Shown: positions 26,159 to 35,433, counted from the first letter of the stretch. The stretch: DNA of 64,000 nucleotides from Alphaproteobacteria bacterium (GCA_018830285.1 JAHJSB010000055.1:62001-126000); one strand, 5' to 3'. The notes: a model not told the origin generated them from the letters alone. A program made the numbers and translations.

Positions 26159-26755
26159 ATGATTAAGCACCGCACCGCCACCGTCGCCCGCAAGACCAAG
26201 GAAACCGATATTTCGGTCACCCTCGATCTCGATGGCAACGGCAAGTCCGATATCGAAACCGGTATCGGCTTCTTCGATCACATGCTGGAAAGCTTCTCCA
26301 AGCATTCCGCAATTGACCTCACCGTCCGCTGCAAGGGCGACCTGCACATCGACATGCACCATTCCGTCGAAGACACGGGCATTGTCATCGGCCAGGCCAT
26401 TCTCAAGGCGCTCGGCGACTTTGCCGGCATCACGCGCTTCGGCCACGCCTATATCCCGATGGATGAGACTCTCAGCCGCGCCAGTCTCGACCTGTGCAAG
26501 CGCCCCTACCTGGTCTGGAAGGTCAATTTCGTCCGCGACAAGGTCGGCGAGATGGATACCGAACTGTTCAAGGAATTCTTCCACGCCCTCGCCGGAAACG
26601 GCGGCACGTGCCTGCACGTCGAGAATCTCTACGGCGAGAACAGCCACCACATTATCGAGAGCTGTTACAAGGCGACCGCACGCGCATTGCGGACGGCCGT
26701 TGAAATCGATCCGAAGCTCGGCGGCAAGCCGGCCTCGACCAAGGGCAGCCTCTAG
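26159..26755 (+). CDS. hisB: Imidazoleglycerol-phosphate dehydratase
   Basis: Dehydrates imidazole glycerol phosphate in histidine synthesis. The 198 residues are the monofunctional form. The metal-binding repeats are clear: [42 protein letters not shown] and [10 protein letters not shown]. It begins the histidine gene group but is separated from hisH by the oppositely oriented coq4-like gene, whose end overlaps hisB by four bases. Confidence 0.97.
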   Translation: MIKHRTATVARKTKETDISVTLDLDGNGKSDIETGIGFFDHMLESFSKHSAIDLTVRCKGDLHIDMHHSVEDTGIVIGQAILKALGDFAGITRFGHAYIPMDETLSRASLDLCKRPYLVWKVNFVRDKVGEMDTELFKEFFHALAGNGGTCLHVENLYGENSHHIIESCYKATARALRTAVEIDPKLGGKPASTKGSL

Positions 26756-27732
26756 GCGGCGGCCGCCATCGCCATTTCGATGAGGTTTGCCAGGTAGGGC
26801 CGTTCATAGGCCTTGATCCCGAATTGCTCGCGCACCTCTTCCAGAGTGTTCGTCCAGACATTCTCCCAGTCAATCGTGATCATGGGCGGTGTCTGGCGTC
26901 CGTGCACCCACGCACTGGTGAACGTATCCATCAGGACAGGATAGCCCTCGGCCGGCATATGGGCACCGATCGACGCCGTCACCGCCAGGAACTGCGCCGA
27001 ATAACTGTGCCCGAACTGCGACATCTGGAAGGCCGAGATGGCGATCTCGTGCAGTGAGGTCGTCTCGTATCCGCCGACAAGGTGCCACAGGTCATGGGCC
27101 TGCAGCATGCGCGTATTGAGATAGTTCAGCGGCGACGGCAATTTCGACAGGCCGATGGCATCGCGATCGAGCACTTCCAGGTCGAATGAATTGTCGACAA
27201 TCACATGATAGAACAGGCGCCCCAGCGAATTCTCCGGGCACGCGCCGAGCTCTTCCAGCGTATGGCGACGCGGCAGGGGCAGTGCCGCAATGGCTTCAAC
27301 GCCCTCATAGGTGAACGAGGTTTGCACCACACGATCCTGGAATTCTGCATCCTGAAGGGCGCCGAGGCCCGCCGTACGCGACGTCACTCCCAGCGCGTCC
27401 AGCTTGCCGGCCCGGCCGTCCTCCACGACGGACCAGAACGTATCCCACAGGCCGTCCGGTGCCAGGCTGGGCGGCAATCCCAAAGTCGCAATCGGCGCCG
27501 CCATCACGGGCTCGCCGCGCCAGCCTTCGGCCAGCGCATCATAGATTTCAGCCACGCGGTCCGGCGCCAGGAAGGCTGCATGGGCCAGCCGGGCCGCAAG
27601 CTTCATGCGAAGCGCGGCACTGGCGGTGCCATTCGACGCCTTCGCCTCGGTGGCAAGACGTCTCACGTCTGCGACATCCGGCACGACCATCACTTCGCGG
27701 TCGAAAAATTCTCTATTGTTAGAAGCAATCAT
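26752..27732 (-). CDS. coq4: Coq4-family ubiquinone biosynthesis protein
   Basis: A protein of 326 residues with the Coq4 zinc-binding motif HDLWH followed eleven residues later by a glutamate ([10 protein letters not shown]). Coq4 takes part in ubiquinone synthesis, in oxidative decarboxylation of the ring at C1 and in assembly of the Coq complex. About 110 residues at the N-terminus precede the conserved region. The gene sits on the opposite strand inside the histidine group, between hisB and hisH. Confidence 0.85.
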   Translation of the reverse strand: MIASNNREFFDREVMVVPDVADVRRLATEAKASNGTASAALRMKLAARLAHAAFLAPDRVAEIYDALAEGWRGEPVMAAPIATLGLPPSLAPDGLWDTFWSVVEDGRAGKLDALGVTSRTAGLGALQDAEFQDRVVQTSFTYEGVEAIAALPLPRRHTLEELGACPENSLGRLFYHVIVDNSFDLEVLDRDAIGLSKLPSPLNYLNTRMLQAHDLWHLVGGYETTSLHEIAISAFQMSQFGHSYSAQFLAVTASIGAHMPAEGYPVLMDTFTSAWVHGRQTPPMITIDWENVWTNTLEEVREQFGIKAYERPYLANLIEMAMAAAA

Positions 27733-27839
27733 TATATTGCCCTATGTGCCTCTATACGACTAGTGTGACTATGCGCGCACGCCGGAATGCAAGCGAATCT
27801 TCCCTTTCGGTTTGTGTGGGGGGGCGCTAAGAGCGGCGC

Positions 27840-28484
27840 ATGAACTCGGTCGCTCTCATCGATTATGGCTCCGGCAACGTCCATTCCGCCGCCGGTGCGC
27901 TGAACGAGGCCGCCCGCCGGGCGGGTCTCGCGATCCAGATCGCGATCACGGACGACCCCGCCGCCATTGCCGCTGCCGCCCGCATCATCCTGCCCGGCGT
28001 CGGCCATTATGCCGATTGCGCAGCCAACCTGCGCGCTCGCCCCGGCCTCGTCGGTGCGCTCGAATCCGCCGTTCTGGGCAACAAGACCCCCTTTCTCGGC
28101 ATCTGCGTCGGCATGCAGCTTCTCGCCGATACCGGCCGCGAGGATGGCGACACGCCCGGCCTCGGCTGGATCCCCGGCATCGTCGACCGCATCGCCCCCG
28201 GCCCCGGCCTGCGCGTGCCGCATGTCGGCTGGAACAGCCTCACGATTCCCCGCCCCCACGCCCTGCTCACCGGCCTCGGGCCCGACCCGCATGCCTATTT
28301 CACCCATTCCTACGCCTTCACGCCGCAGGACCCGGCCGACATCGCCGCCACCACGGACTATGGCGCCCCCTTCACCAGCGCGGTGGCGCGCGGCAATATC
28401 TTCGGCACCCAGTTCCATCCGGAAATGAGCCAGCGCGTCGGCCTGCAACTGCTCGCCAACTTCCTGCAATGGACCCCTGAATGA
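27840..28484 (+). CDS. hisH: Imidazole glycerol phosphate synthase, glutaminase subunit
   Basis: Class I glutamine amidotransferase supplying ammonia to HisF. The nucleophile cysteine is in GICVGMQLL, and the catalytic histidine and glutamate are in TQFHPEMS. 214 residues is normal. The stop overlaps the hisA start (ATGA). Its partner gene hisF lies 5.4 kb away, which is unusual because hisH, hisA and hisF are normally adjacent. Confidence 0.97.
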   Translation: MNSVALIDYGSGNVHSAAGALNEAARRAGLAIQIAITDDPAAIAAAARIILPGVGHYADCAANLRARPGLVGALESAVLGNKTPFLGICVGMQLLADTGREDGDTPGLGWIPGIVDRIAPGPGLRVPHVGWNSLTIPRPHALLTGLGPDPHAYFTHSYAFTPQDPADIAATTDYGAPFTSAVARGNIFGTQFHPEMSQRVGLQLLANFLQWTPE

Positions 28485-29212
28485 CCTTCACCCTCTACCC
28501 CGCCATCGACCTGAAAGACGGCCAGTGCGTGCGCCTCCTGCGCGGCGAGATGCATGCGGCCACCGTGTTCAATGACAGCCCCGCAAACCAGGCCGCCGCC
28601 TTCCACGCCAGCGGCTTCAGCCACCTCCACGTCGTCGACCTCAACGGTGCCTTTGCCGGCCAGTCGGCCAATGGCGCTGCGGTGAAAGCCATCCTCGCGG
28701 CCACCCCCGCCCCGGTCCAACTCGGCGGCGGCATCCGCACCCGCGCCCAGATCGACGCCTGGCTCGAGGCAGGCGTGTCCCGCGTCATCCTCGGCACCGC
28801 CGCCCTGCGCGACCCGGACCTCGTCAGGACCGCCGCCCGCGCCCTGCCCGGCCGCATCATTGTCGGCATCGACGCGAAGGATGGCCACGTCGCCGTCGAG
28901 GGCTGGGCCGAGACCAGCGACATGAAGGCCGTCGACCTCGCAAAGGCCTTCGAAGGCTGCGGCGTCGCCGCCATCATCGCCACCGACATTGGTCGCGACG
29001 GCCTGAAAACCGGCGTCAATGTCGCCTTCACCAGCCAGCTCGCCAATGCCGTCTCCATCCCCATCATTGCCTCGGGCGGCGTCGCCAGCACAGCCGACAT
29101 CACCGCCCTGCGCGCCGCGCCCGGCACGCCCGTCTCCGGTACCATCCTCGGCCGCGCCCTCTATGATGGCGACATCGTCCCTGCCGAGGCCATCGCCGCT
29201 GCGGCGGCCTGA
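28481..29212 (+). CDS. hisA: ProFAR isomerase HisA
   Basis: TIM-barrel isomerase of the histidine pathway, 243 residues. The general base is in the N-terminal [12 protein letters not shown], and the second catalytic aspartate is in [12 protein letters not shown]. The phosphate-binding loops GGGIR and ASGGVAS are present. It is translationally coupled to hisH. An accessory region begins immediately after it. Confidence 0.97.
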   Translation: MTFTLYPAIDLKDGQCVRLLRGEMHAATVFNDSPANQAAAFHASGFSHLHVVDLNGAFAGQSANGAAVKAILAATPAPVQLGGGIRTRAQIDAWLEAGVSRVILGTAALRDPDLVRTAARALPGRIIVGIDAKDGHVAVEGWAETSDMKAVDLAKAFEGCGVAAIIATDIGRDGLKTGVNVAFTSQLANAVSIPIIASGGVASTADITALRAAPGTPVSGTILGRALYDGDIVPAEAIAAAAA

Positions 29213-29242
29213 CCCGTCCTGTGCGGGCCGCCGGCATGGATA

Positions 29243-29863
29243 TTGCGAGAGGCAGGCAGTAACACGGAAGACGGCGCCTTGCTGAACGGATTACAGGTTT
29301 TGCGGGCGTTTGCGGCCTATGCCGTCGTCGCCTTCCACGTCTTCGAATTCCTGCATGCCGACCCCGGCTTCGGCGTGGGCCGCTTCGAGGTCGGCGAGGC
29401 CGGCGTCGACCTCTTCTTTGTGCTCTCCGGTTTCATCATGGTCTAAACGACCGCCGCCGATGAATCCCCGGCCCGGTTCATCATCAAGCGCGCCGCCCGG
29501 ATCGTGCCCCTCTACTGGGCTGCCACCGCGCTCGCCATTGCCGTCGCCTTCGTGCGCCCCTGGCTGCTGCCGAACGCCGACCTCTCGTTCGCCGCCATCG
29601 CGAAGAGCTTCGCCTTCCTGCCCGCGCCAGACCTCTCCGGCGCGCTCCAGCCGGTGCTCTTCGTCGGCTGGACGCTGAATTTCGAGATGATGTTCTACGC
29701 GCTCTTCGCGCTGACCCTGTTCCTGCCGGCCCGCCACCGCACGCGCCGCCTGATCGGCGCCCTCGTCGCCACGGCCCTGGTCGCGACCCTGTCCTACCAG
29801 CTTTACGAACGCCCCTCGAACCGCCTGCTCCGGCGCGTCCTCCTGCCCCGGCGAACCGCCTGA
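29243..29863 (+). pseudogene. Acyltransferase family 3 (OafA/ExoZ-like) pseudogene
   Basis: Remains of a membrane O-acyltransferase. The first part has the family start (NGLQVLRAFAAYAVVAFHVFEF and DLFFVLSGFIMV), then a TAA at 29444-29446. In the same frame the next codons continue the conserved region (RFIIKRAARIVPLYW). A second defect is visible: the C-terminal motif YQLYERPSNRLLRR comes only about 115 residues later, so most of the central membrane helices are missing. Intact members have about 330-370 residues; this frame has about 206 codons. The original start is uncertain (TTG at 29243 or 29279). Confidence 0.85.
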
Positions 29864-29961
29864 GGCCACCGTGCCGCCGAACGCACTGCGCCGTCCTGCC
29901 CCTGCCCCCCGATACGCGAATGTGCTAATCTGCCTTCGTGTGTAGCGTGAGGGGGTGACAA

Positions 29962-30552
29962 GTGAGCAGACAAGCGCCCCTTTGCGTCGCCCTGGCCACC
30001 CTTGCCGCCTGCGCCTCACCGCCCGCCCAGCCGCGCCACGTCATCGCCGTCGGCAGCACGCTGCCCGCAGACCTCGACACCTGCATCAATGCCGCCTTCA
30101 CCAGCATGGCGGGCGGCTGGCACATGCGCTTCACGGTCAGCCTGCCGGGCGGCACGGTCGCGGGCAGCGACGGCCACCTGCAGATCCGCCCCGTCGGCGA
30201 CAATCGCTGGATCATCCTGCGGCCTGACGCCACCGGCGCCTTCGTGCCCTTCAGCGAGATCACAAATTACGGCCAGGGCCGGCTGGAATCGATCCGCCTC
30301 GACGACGCCGCCACCACCATCTTCCAGGAGCGCTACACCGATTGCCACCCGCCCGATGCCAGCGGCCGGTTCAAATACGTCTCCACGCTCGACCAGGCCC
30401 TGCCGGACGGCACCCACATGCACGTCACCCGCACCGGCTGGGGCACGGCCGACCATCATTATTCCGTAGACGTCATGGAAGGCGACACCAACCCCGCCCT
30501 CTACGCCCTCCGCACCCGCACGGGCGAGCGCGAAAGTCCGCCGCTGAAATAA
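29962..30552 (+). CDS. Hypothetical lipoprotein
   Basis: A protein of 196 residues, family not recognised. The N-terminus is a lipoprotein signal with the lipobox LAAC (cysteine at residue 17). The mature part contains two more cysteines (DTCINA and TDCHPP). GTG at 29962 has GAGGGGG about seven bases upstream. It is located in the accessory region between hisA and hisF. Confidence 0.65.
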   Translation: MSRQAPLCVALATLAACASPPAQPRHVIAVGSTLPADLDTCINAAFTSMAGGWHMRFTVSLPGGTVAGSDGHLQIRPVGDNRWIILRPDATGAFVPFSEITNYGQGRLESIRLDDAATTIFQERYTDCHPPDASGRFKYVSTLDQALPDGTHMHVTRTGWGTADHHYSVDVMEGDTNPALYALRTRTGERESPPLK

Positions 30553-30553
30553 G

Positions 30554-30724
30554 CCCCCTCTCCCTCTCGGGGAGAGGGGGTTGGGGGTGAGGGGCTGCGC
30601 AGGGATCAGGAATCGATCCGGTGGATCGATTCCCCCGAAGCAGGCCTTGAGCGCAAGCGAAAGGCAATCGCTCAACTAGCAGGGTGGGTTAGGATCAGGC
30701 TCATCCTGAGCGAAGTCGAAGGAT
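30554..30724. repeat. Cluster of four short hairpin repeats
   Basis: The 294-bp stretch after the lipoprotein gene contains four inverted repeats in a row. 30554-30580: CCCCCTCTCC with GGAGAGGGGG, followed by TTGGGGGTGAGGGG. 30609-30633: GGAATCGATCC, three bases, GGATCGATTCC. 30647-30675: TTGAGCG with CGCTCAA. About 30704-30724: CATCCT with AGGATG around GAGCGAAGTCGA. The first and last resemble dispersed extragenic repeats known in many proteobacteria. A diverged copy of the first type lies at about 53205-53248 in the opposite orientation. Confidence 0.7.
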
Positions 30725-30736
30725 GGGCCGTGCGCC

Positions 30737-30823
30737 CTAAACCTTCGCCGACAAAGGCTTCCGCAATCTCCGCCGCGTGCGCAGCGCATGCGTCATGTCG
30801 CTTTCCGGCGCGTCGGGCGCGCA
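30737..30823 (-). pseudogene. Truncated duplicate of the small gene at 31503-31697
   Basis: Read leftward, this stretch encodes APDAPESDMTHALRTRRRLR followed by KPLSAKV and a stop. This is nearly the same as the C-terminal 28 residues of the 64-residue protein encoded at 31503-31697 (APDAPESDMAHALRTRRRLR, then KRFSTKV). Similarity ends upstream of this, and there is no start codon or ribosome-binding site in the right place. It is a remnant of a duplication spanning the gene at 30847-31434. Confidence 0.7.
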
Positions 30824-30846
30824 CCCCAAACCCGCGCTGCGTGCGC

Positions 30847-31434
30847 CTAGTCGATCTGCGCGCCCTTGGCGTTCAGCGCCTGCGTCACCGCATCGAGTTC
30901 CGCTTCGGCCGCCGCCGCCACGCTGTCGAAATCTTCCGGCGCAATGCCGTCGCGCCGCACCAGCACCGCATAGCAGGTCTCATTCGCATTCCCGAAGCCG
31001 AACGCGGTGATCGCCAGCGAGGCCGAGAGGCTGTTCTTCTCCCGCACCGGGTTGAACTGGCGCGACGTCTTGTAGGTCGAGAAGGCGCGATACGGGATGA
31101 CCTTGGAATAATAGCCGCCAAAGGTCTTCTTGTTATTGTTCACCTTCACGCTGTCGCCCAGGAACTCGCATTTCTCGCGCGTCGAAAAGATGCGCTTGAA
31201 TGGCCCCGTGTCGTCGGCGTCATAGGTCGCCGCCGCCAGCACCTCGTCCGGCGTCTTCGCAAGCGCCGCCACCGGCTCAGCGGGCGCCACGTCCCCCGCC
31301 GCACACAGCGCGTCCACTTCGGACTTGCCATAGCCGGCCTTGGCCAGTTCGATCCGCTGGTCGACGGAACAGGTTTCCGCCGCCGCCACGCCTGCGAGAG
31401 CCAGCCCCGCCACGCACACACATATCCGCTTCAT
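30847..31434 (-). CDS. Exported hypothetical protein
   Basis: A protein of 195 residues. Residues 1-19 form a signal peptide ending at AAA. The mature part has four cysteines, in the segments ETCSVD, DALCAAG, EKCEFLG and ETCYAVL, so one or two disulfides are likely. No family recognised. It is flanked on one side by a small gene and on the other by a truncated copy of that gene. Confidence 0.65.
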   Translation of the reverse strand: MKRICVCVAGLALAGVAAAETCSVDQRIELAKAGYGKSEVDALCAAGDVAPAEPVAALAKTPDEVLAAATYDADDTGPFKRIFSTREKCEFLGDSVKVNNNKKTFGGYYSKVIPYRAFSTYKTSRQFNPVREKNSLSASLAITAFGFGNANETCYAVLVRRDGIAPEDFDSVAAAAEAELDAVTQALNAKGAQID

Positions 31435-31502
31435 CCCGCCCTCCGACTCGTCAGGCGAAACGCTATTGCCTTATGCGCGCGCGGCAAGCAAAAAATGCGC
31501 CT

Positions 31503-31697
31503 TTAAACCTTCGTCGAAAAACGCTTCCTGAGCCGCCGCCGCGTGCGCAGGGCATGCGCCATATCGCTTTCCGGCGCGTCCGGCGCCGTCTCGGTCTCGC
31601 GCAGCTGCGCCAGTCTCGCGGCGCGGCGGCTCATGTCCGCGTCCGTATCGTGCCGGACCGCCTCTGCAGCCCTGATCTCTGTGATCCTGAGGTCCAT
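31503..31697 (-). CDS. Small charged hypothetical protein (64 residues)
   Basis: A short protein rich in arginine and glutamate, probably helical (MDLRITEIRAAEAVRH...). AGGAGA lies eight bases before the ATG at 31697, which supports translation. No known family. A truncated copy of its C-terminal end lies at 30737-30823. Confidence 0.5.
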   Translation of the reverse strand: MDLRITEIRAAEAVRHDTDADMSRRAARLAQLRETETAPDAPESDMAHALRTRRRLRKRFSTKV

Positions 31698-31835
31698 GCC
31701 ATGTCTCCTCTACACGTCTATCCTCGCGCAGCACGGAGCCGCGCTTGCGCGCAGTATAGCCCAAAAGGGCCGCATTTTCCATGAAAGGTGGGTTAGGACT
31801 CCCCCCCCCTCTCCCTCTTGGGCTTGCGAGGATTA

Positions 31836-31854
31836 GCAATCGCACTGCGATTGC
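31836..31854. repeat. 9-bp perfect hairpin in the 262-bp intergenic stretch
   Basis: GCAATCGCA pairs with TGCGATTGC around a single C. It follows a C-rich tract (CCCCCCCCCTCTCCCTCTTGGG at about 31800) that looks like a degraded copy of the hairpin element at 30554. Apart from these, nothing is recognised between 31698 and 31959. Confidence 0.6.
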
Positions 31855-31959
31855 CCGAGCAAGGGAGGCGTCCGCTTTCGCAGCACATAAACTAACTTGC
31901 GCTTGCTGTGCGCACTACCACAGCCCTATTCTATGCGCTGAGGCGTCTGAGGCGGTTTA

Positions 31960-32772
31960 TTGCGCGTGACTTGGGACACCTTCACCGAGACGCTTGCTTG
32001 CATGAGCGTTGATGTCGGTGGACTTTATATCCCAGCAAGGCGGGCGCTTGATTACTCTGTTAGGTTCTGCTCGCCACTACTTTTTCAGAACGACAATGTC
32101 GACTACCCAATGTCTATTGGTGGATCGAGCTTCCTGTTTCGATATCGGAAGCGTTTCTTCCAGATCGCCACGGAGCACCAGATCACAAATTTGTGCCGCT
32201 ATGCTGGGGAGGTGTGTGTCGCACTATCGTCAAACGCAGAGACGCTCCTCCTTTCTCCGCGGAAGTCGTTCGCGAGAAAATCACTTTCCATTACTGATCT
32301 GGAAACGGATTTTCGAATCTGGGAGCATGATATCTCGCTTGAACCAAGCTTTTCCCGCAGTTTCCTGAAAGTTACGGAAGATCATTTTACTTCGATCCCG
32401 CCTTCAAACGCTCGCAACGTTATCGTCTATTATACCATCGCTTTTCCCTCCAACACACAGAGAGTAGACCTTGACGAACAGGAGCTTCGGTCAATTCGTA
32501 TGCGAACGAATTGGGCAAAAGTACAGCTTCTACCCGACCCAGAAGCAGTAAAGCTAATTGATACAAGAGAATACATGCGGTGTGCTGATACGATGCCAGA
32601 AATGGGCCGTGCTGCCGATGGCTTCAGCGGAGCGCCAGTCTTCGCAATTTATCAAAGCCCAGATTTGCAATGCAGATTGGCATTCTGCGGGCTGATTACA
32701 CACGGCAGCGAAGATGGCCGACTTGCGATTTATCCCGCGACCAGACTGTTCTCAGATATTCGCGATGTGTGA
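31960..32772 (+). CDS. Trypsin-like serine protease-fold protein, probably acquired
   Basis: A protein of 270 residues, not closely recognised. The pattern SSFLFRYRKRFFQIATEHQITN resembles the strand pair with the catalytic histidine (usually TAxH) of trypsin-like peptidases. IWEHDISLEP could hold the aspartate. RAADGFSGAPVFAI matches the GxSGxPV serine motif, followed by the usual GLITHG strand. No signal peptide is seen, so it is cytoplasmic. The codon use and base composition are markedly more AT-rich than in neighbouring genes, which suggests horizontal transfer. Start uncertain: TTG 31960, GTG 31966 or ATG 32002. Confidence 0.6.
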   Translation: MRVTWDTFTETLACMSVDVGGLYIPARRALDYSVRFCSPLLFQNDNVDYPMSIGGSSFLFRYRKRFFQIATEHQITNLCRYAGEVCVALSSNAETLLLSPRKSFARKSLSITDLETDFRIWEHDISLEPSFSRSFLKVTEDHFTSIPPSNARNVIVYYTIAFPSNTQRVDLDEQELRSIRMRTNWAKVQLLPDPEAVKLIDTREYMRCADTMPEMGRAADGFSGAPVFAIYQSPDLQCRLAFCGLITHGSEDGRLAIYPATRLFSDIRDV

Positions 32773-32785
32773 TTAACTGGCGCGC

Positions 32786-33478
32786 CTACCCCCGCAGCAG
32801 CCGCTCATAAAACCCGCCCCATTGCCGCCCCGGTTCCAGCAGGTGGATTTCCAGGATCCAGTGGCGCGGGCGGCCGAACGGGTCGGGTTCGCTGAGGCGC
32901 GTGGGGTTCGCCGGGCCGATCCGCTGGTGGTCCTTGTCGCCCGGCCACACGGCATGCGGGAACTCCGCCACCACATGGCCGGCAATCGCCCCGCCGAAAT
33001 GATAACCATGCGCCGCCGCCATCCGGCAGGCGAGCGCATAAAGGTCCGCCCCCGTCATGTCCGGCGCCGCCTCGGCGCGCACCGCCTCGAACACGGTCTC
33101 CAGCGCGCTGACCAGCGCATGCTTCTCCGCGTCCCGGCCCACTGCATAGGTGCGCCCCACATCGGCTTCCCAGGCCGCGAACACCGGCCCAAGGTCGACA
33201 TAGACTGTGTCCTCGGGCTGGATCACGCGCACGGGCGGCTTGTCATGGAAGGTCGTTACCGTGTTCGCCCCGGCCCGTACATTGCACTGGTGCCAGTGGC
33301 GTTCGATGTCGAAACGGTCGAGCGCCAACGCCGCGATATCGGCGTCCACCTCGCGCTCGCTGCGCCCCGGCGCGATAATGCCCGCCGCCTCAATGGCATC
33401 GAACAGGGTGAGGGCCTTGTCTTCGGCCTCGGTCAGCGCCGTCCAGCGCGCGGTCTCGTCCAGTTGCGGTGTGGTCAT
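32786..33478 (-). CDS. M24-family metallopeptidase (Xaa-Pro aminopeptidase-like)
   Basis: A single-domain pita-bread-fold protein of 230 residues. The metal-ligand order of M24 peptidases is visible: two aspartates in VDLGPVFAAWEADVGRTY, a histidine in AIAGHVVAEFPH and a glutamate in ILEIHL. It lacks the N-terminal creatinase-like domain. The substrate may be a dipeptide or a related small compound. ATG at 33478 is preferred; an in-frame ATG ten residues upstream is possible. Confidence 0.8.
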   Translation of the reverse strand: MTTPQLDETARWTALTEAEDKALTLFDAIEAAGIIAPGRSEREVDADIAALALDRFDIERHWHQCNVRAGANTVTTFHDKPPVRVIQPEDTVYVDLGPVFAAWEADVGRTYAVGRDAEKHALVSALETVFEAVRAEAAPDMTGADLYALACRMAAAHGYHFGGAIAGHVVAEFPHAVWPGDKDHQRIGPANPTRLSEPDPFGRPRHWILEIHLLEPGRQWGGFYERLLRG

Positions 33479-33542
33479 GGCACCTTGCCTATCAATGCGG
33501 ACTTGCATGTCAAACCGCGCCGGGGCCGGGCTAGCACGGGCA

Positions 33543-33557
33543 TTAACCTTGTCTTAA
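33543..33557. promoter_or_regulatory. CtrA-type box TTAA-N7-TTAA
   Basis: TTAACCTTGTCTTAA matches the palindromic CtrA consensus exactly, including the CC after the first half. It lies 29 bp upstream of the ATG of the small membrane protein gene at 33587, a fitting place for cell-cycle control in this bacterial group. Binding is not shown. Confidence 0.5.
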
Positions 33558-33586
33558 CCCGGTTTTCATGACCTTATCGTCGGATC

Positions 33587-33841
33587 ATGGGTGCGCGATA
33601 TACCTTCATCCAGCCATTGGAACTTGACGCCAGAGATCCGTGGACATGGCTTGTCGGCGGTGTTCGCGTGCTCGTCACGACGCTCCTTCTGGGGGCACTT
33701 GCGCTGCCGCTCCTGGTCGGCGGCGAAATGCTGGCGCAATTCCTGTCAGCCACGCCAGCGCTTGCCTTGGTGTTTCTGGGTCTCGTTGCCAGTGCGCTGG
33801 TTGCCGCGCTGGTCGAGCACATGATCCGCTCAGCCAGCTAG
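33587..33841 (+). CDS. Small two-helix membrane protein
   Basis: A protein of 84 residues. A short soluble N-terminus with an LELDARDPWTW segment is followed by two hydrophobic helices (about 24-46 and 54-76). No family recognised. It has a CtrA-type box upstream and lies 32 bp before hisF on the same strand. Confidence 0.6.
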   Translation: MGARYTFIQPLELDARDPWTWLVGGVRVLVTTLLLGALALPLLVGGEMLAQFLSATPALALVFLGLVASALVAALVEHMIRSAS

Positions 33842-33873
33842 ACCCCCGCGCGCATCCCCGCTAAACGCCTCCC

Positions 33874-34632
<759 letters not shown>

Positions 34633-34643
34633 CCACAAGAGCC

Positions 34644-34766
34644 GCGTCACCCCGATGGCACAGCCATCTGGGGGGCCATCTCCGATACGTGCCACACAGC
34701 GAACCGGGTGCGCACTGGAATCACGGGTGCTGGGCTCCCAGACTGCTTCGCGGTCGGGAGTGACGC
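34644..34766 (+). repeat. Palindromic element, copy 1 of a pair flanking hisE
   Basis: A 123-bp intergenic element with ends GCGTCAC and GTGACGC. Internally it has two hairpin-forming parts, one near each end (CCGATGGCACAGCCATCTGGGG and CTCCCAGACTGCTTCGCGGTCGGGAG). It matches the reverse complement of 35181-35304 over its whole length, with identical blocks such as GCCACACAGCGAACCGGG and GGTGCTGGGCTCCCAGAC. This resembles REP/BIME-type elements or a miniature mobile element. Confidence 0.75.
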
Positions 34767-34808
34767 ATCGTAAAACTCCGTCTAAACCCTCCCCAACAGG
34801 AGCGCCCC

Positions 34809-35165
34809 ATGACCCGTCCCCCTCTCGGCCCCCTCGCCCGGCTCAGCGCCGCGCTCGCCCACCTCGCCGCCACCATCGATGCGCGCGCCCTTGAAGGCGA
34901 TGCCGGCACCAGCTGGACCGCGCGCCTGCTGGCCAAGGGGCCGGATGCCGTCGCCGCCAAGATCGCCGAGGAAGGCGCAGAGCTGGCCGAGGCCGTGATC
35001 CGCGAGAGCGACGACCATGTCGCGGCTGAGGCCGCCGACGTGATCTATCACCTGATGGTGGGCCTGCGCGCGCGCGGCGTGCCGCTCGACGCCCTCGCCG
35101 AAAAACTCGAAGCCCGCCAGGGCACCTCCGGCCTCGCGGAGAAGGCGTCGCGCAACGCTAAGTGA
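34809..35165 (+). CDS. hisE: Phosphoribosyl-ATP pyrophosphatase
   Basis: Second enzyme of histidine synthesis, 118 residues, MazG-like fold. The conserved segment KIAEEGAELAEAVIRESDDHVAAEAADVIYHLMV is complete. ATG at 34809 has AGGAG five bases upstream. It is separated from hisF by one copy of the palindromic repeat and followed by the second copy. Confidence 0.95.
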   Translation: MTRPPLGPLARLSAALAHLAATIDARALEGDAGTSWTARLLAKGPDAVAAKIAEEGAELAEAVIRESDDHVAAEAADVIYHLMVGLRARGVPLDALAEKLEARQGTSGLAEKASRNAK

Positions 35166-35180
35166 TTCACCACCCCCCAC

Positions 35181-35304
35181 GCGTCACTCCCGACCGCGAA
35201 GCGGTCTGGGAGCCCAGCACCTGTCGGTGCCGAACGAGCCCGGTTCGCTGTGTGGCATTTTCCGGAGATGGGCCCCCGGATGGCTGCGCCGTCGGGGGTG
35301 ACGC
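35181..35304 (-). repeat. Palindromic element, copy 2, inverted relative to copy 1
   Basis: A 124-bp element reading GCGTCACTCCCGACCGCG at its left end and ending GGGGGTGACGC. Its reverse complement aligns along its whole length with 34644-34766. The 268-bp gap from 35166 to 35433 otherwise holds only a short tandem pair of CGTGTAAAT at 35367-35375 and 35379-35387. Confidence 0.75.
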
Positions 35305-35433
35305 CGAACGGGAAACCTGAGTGCACGGAGTTTCGTGCTCTCTCCGGGCCCCATCCGGGCATTGTCCGTGTAAATATTCGTGTAAATTTCGGCCCGCCAC
35401 ACCCCGCCCAATCCGGGGGAAAGACGGCCCGGA

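Noticed and set aside
30554-31854. CRISPR array in the repeat-rich region
   Set aside because: The hairpins differ in sequence and there are no regularly spaced identical repeats or cas genes.
34644-35304. Composite insertion sequence around hisE
   Set aside because: No transposase gene lies between or beside the two elements, only hisE. The elements are too short for IS ends with their own transposase.
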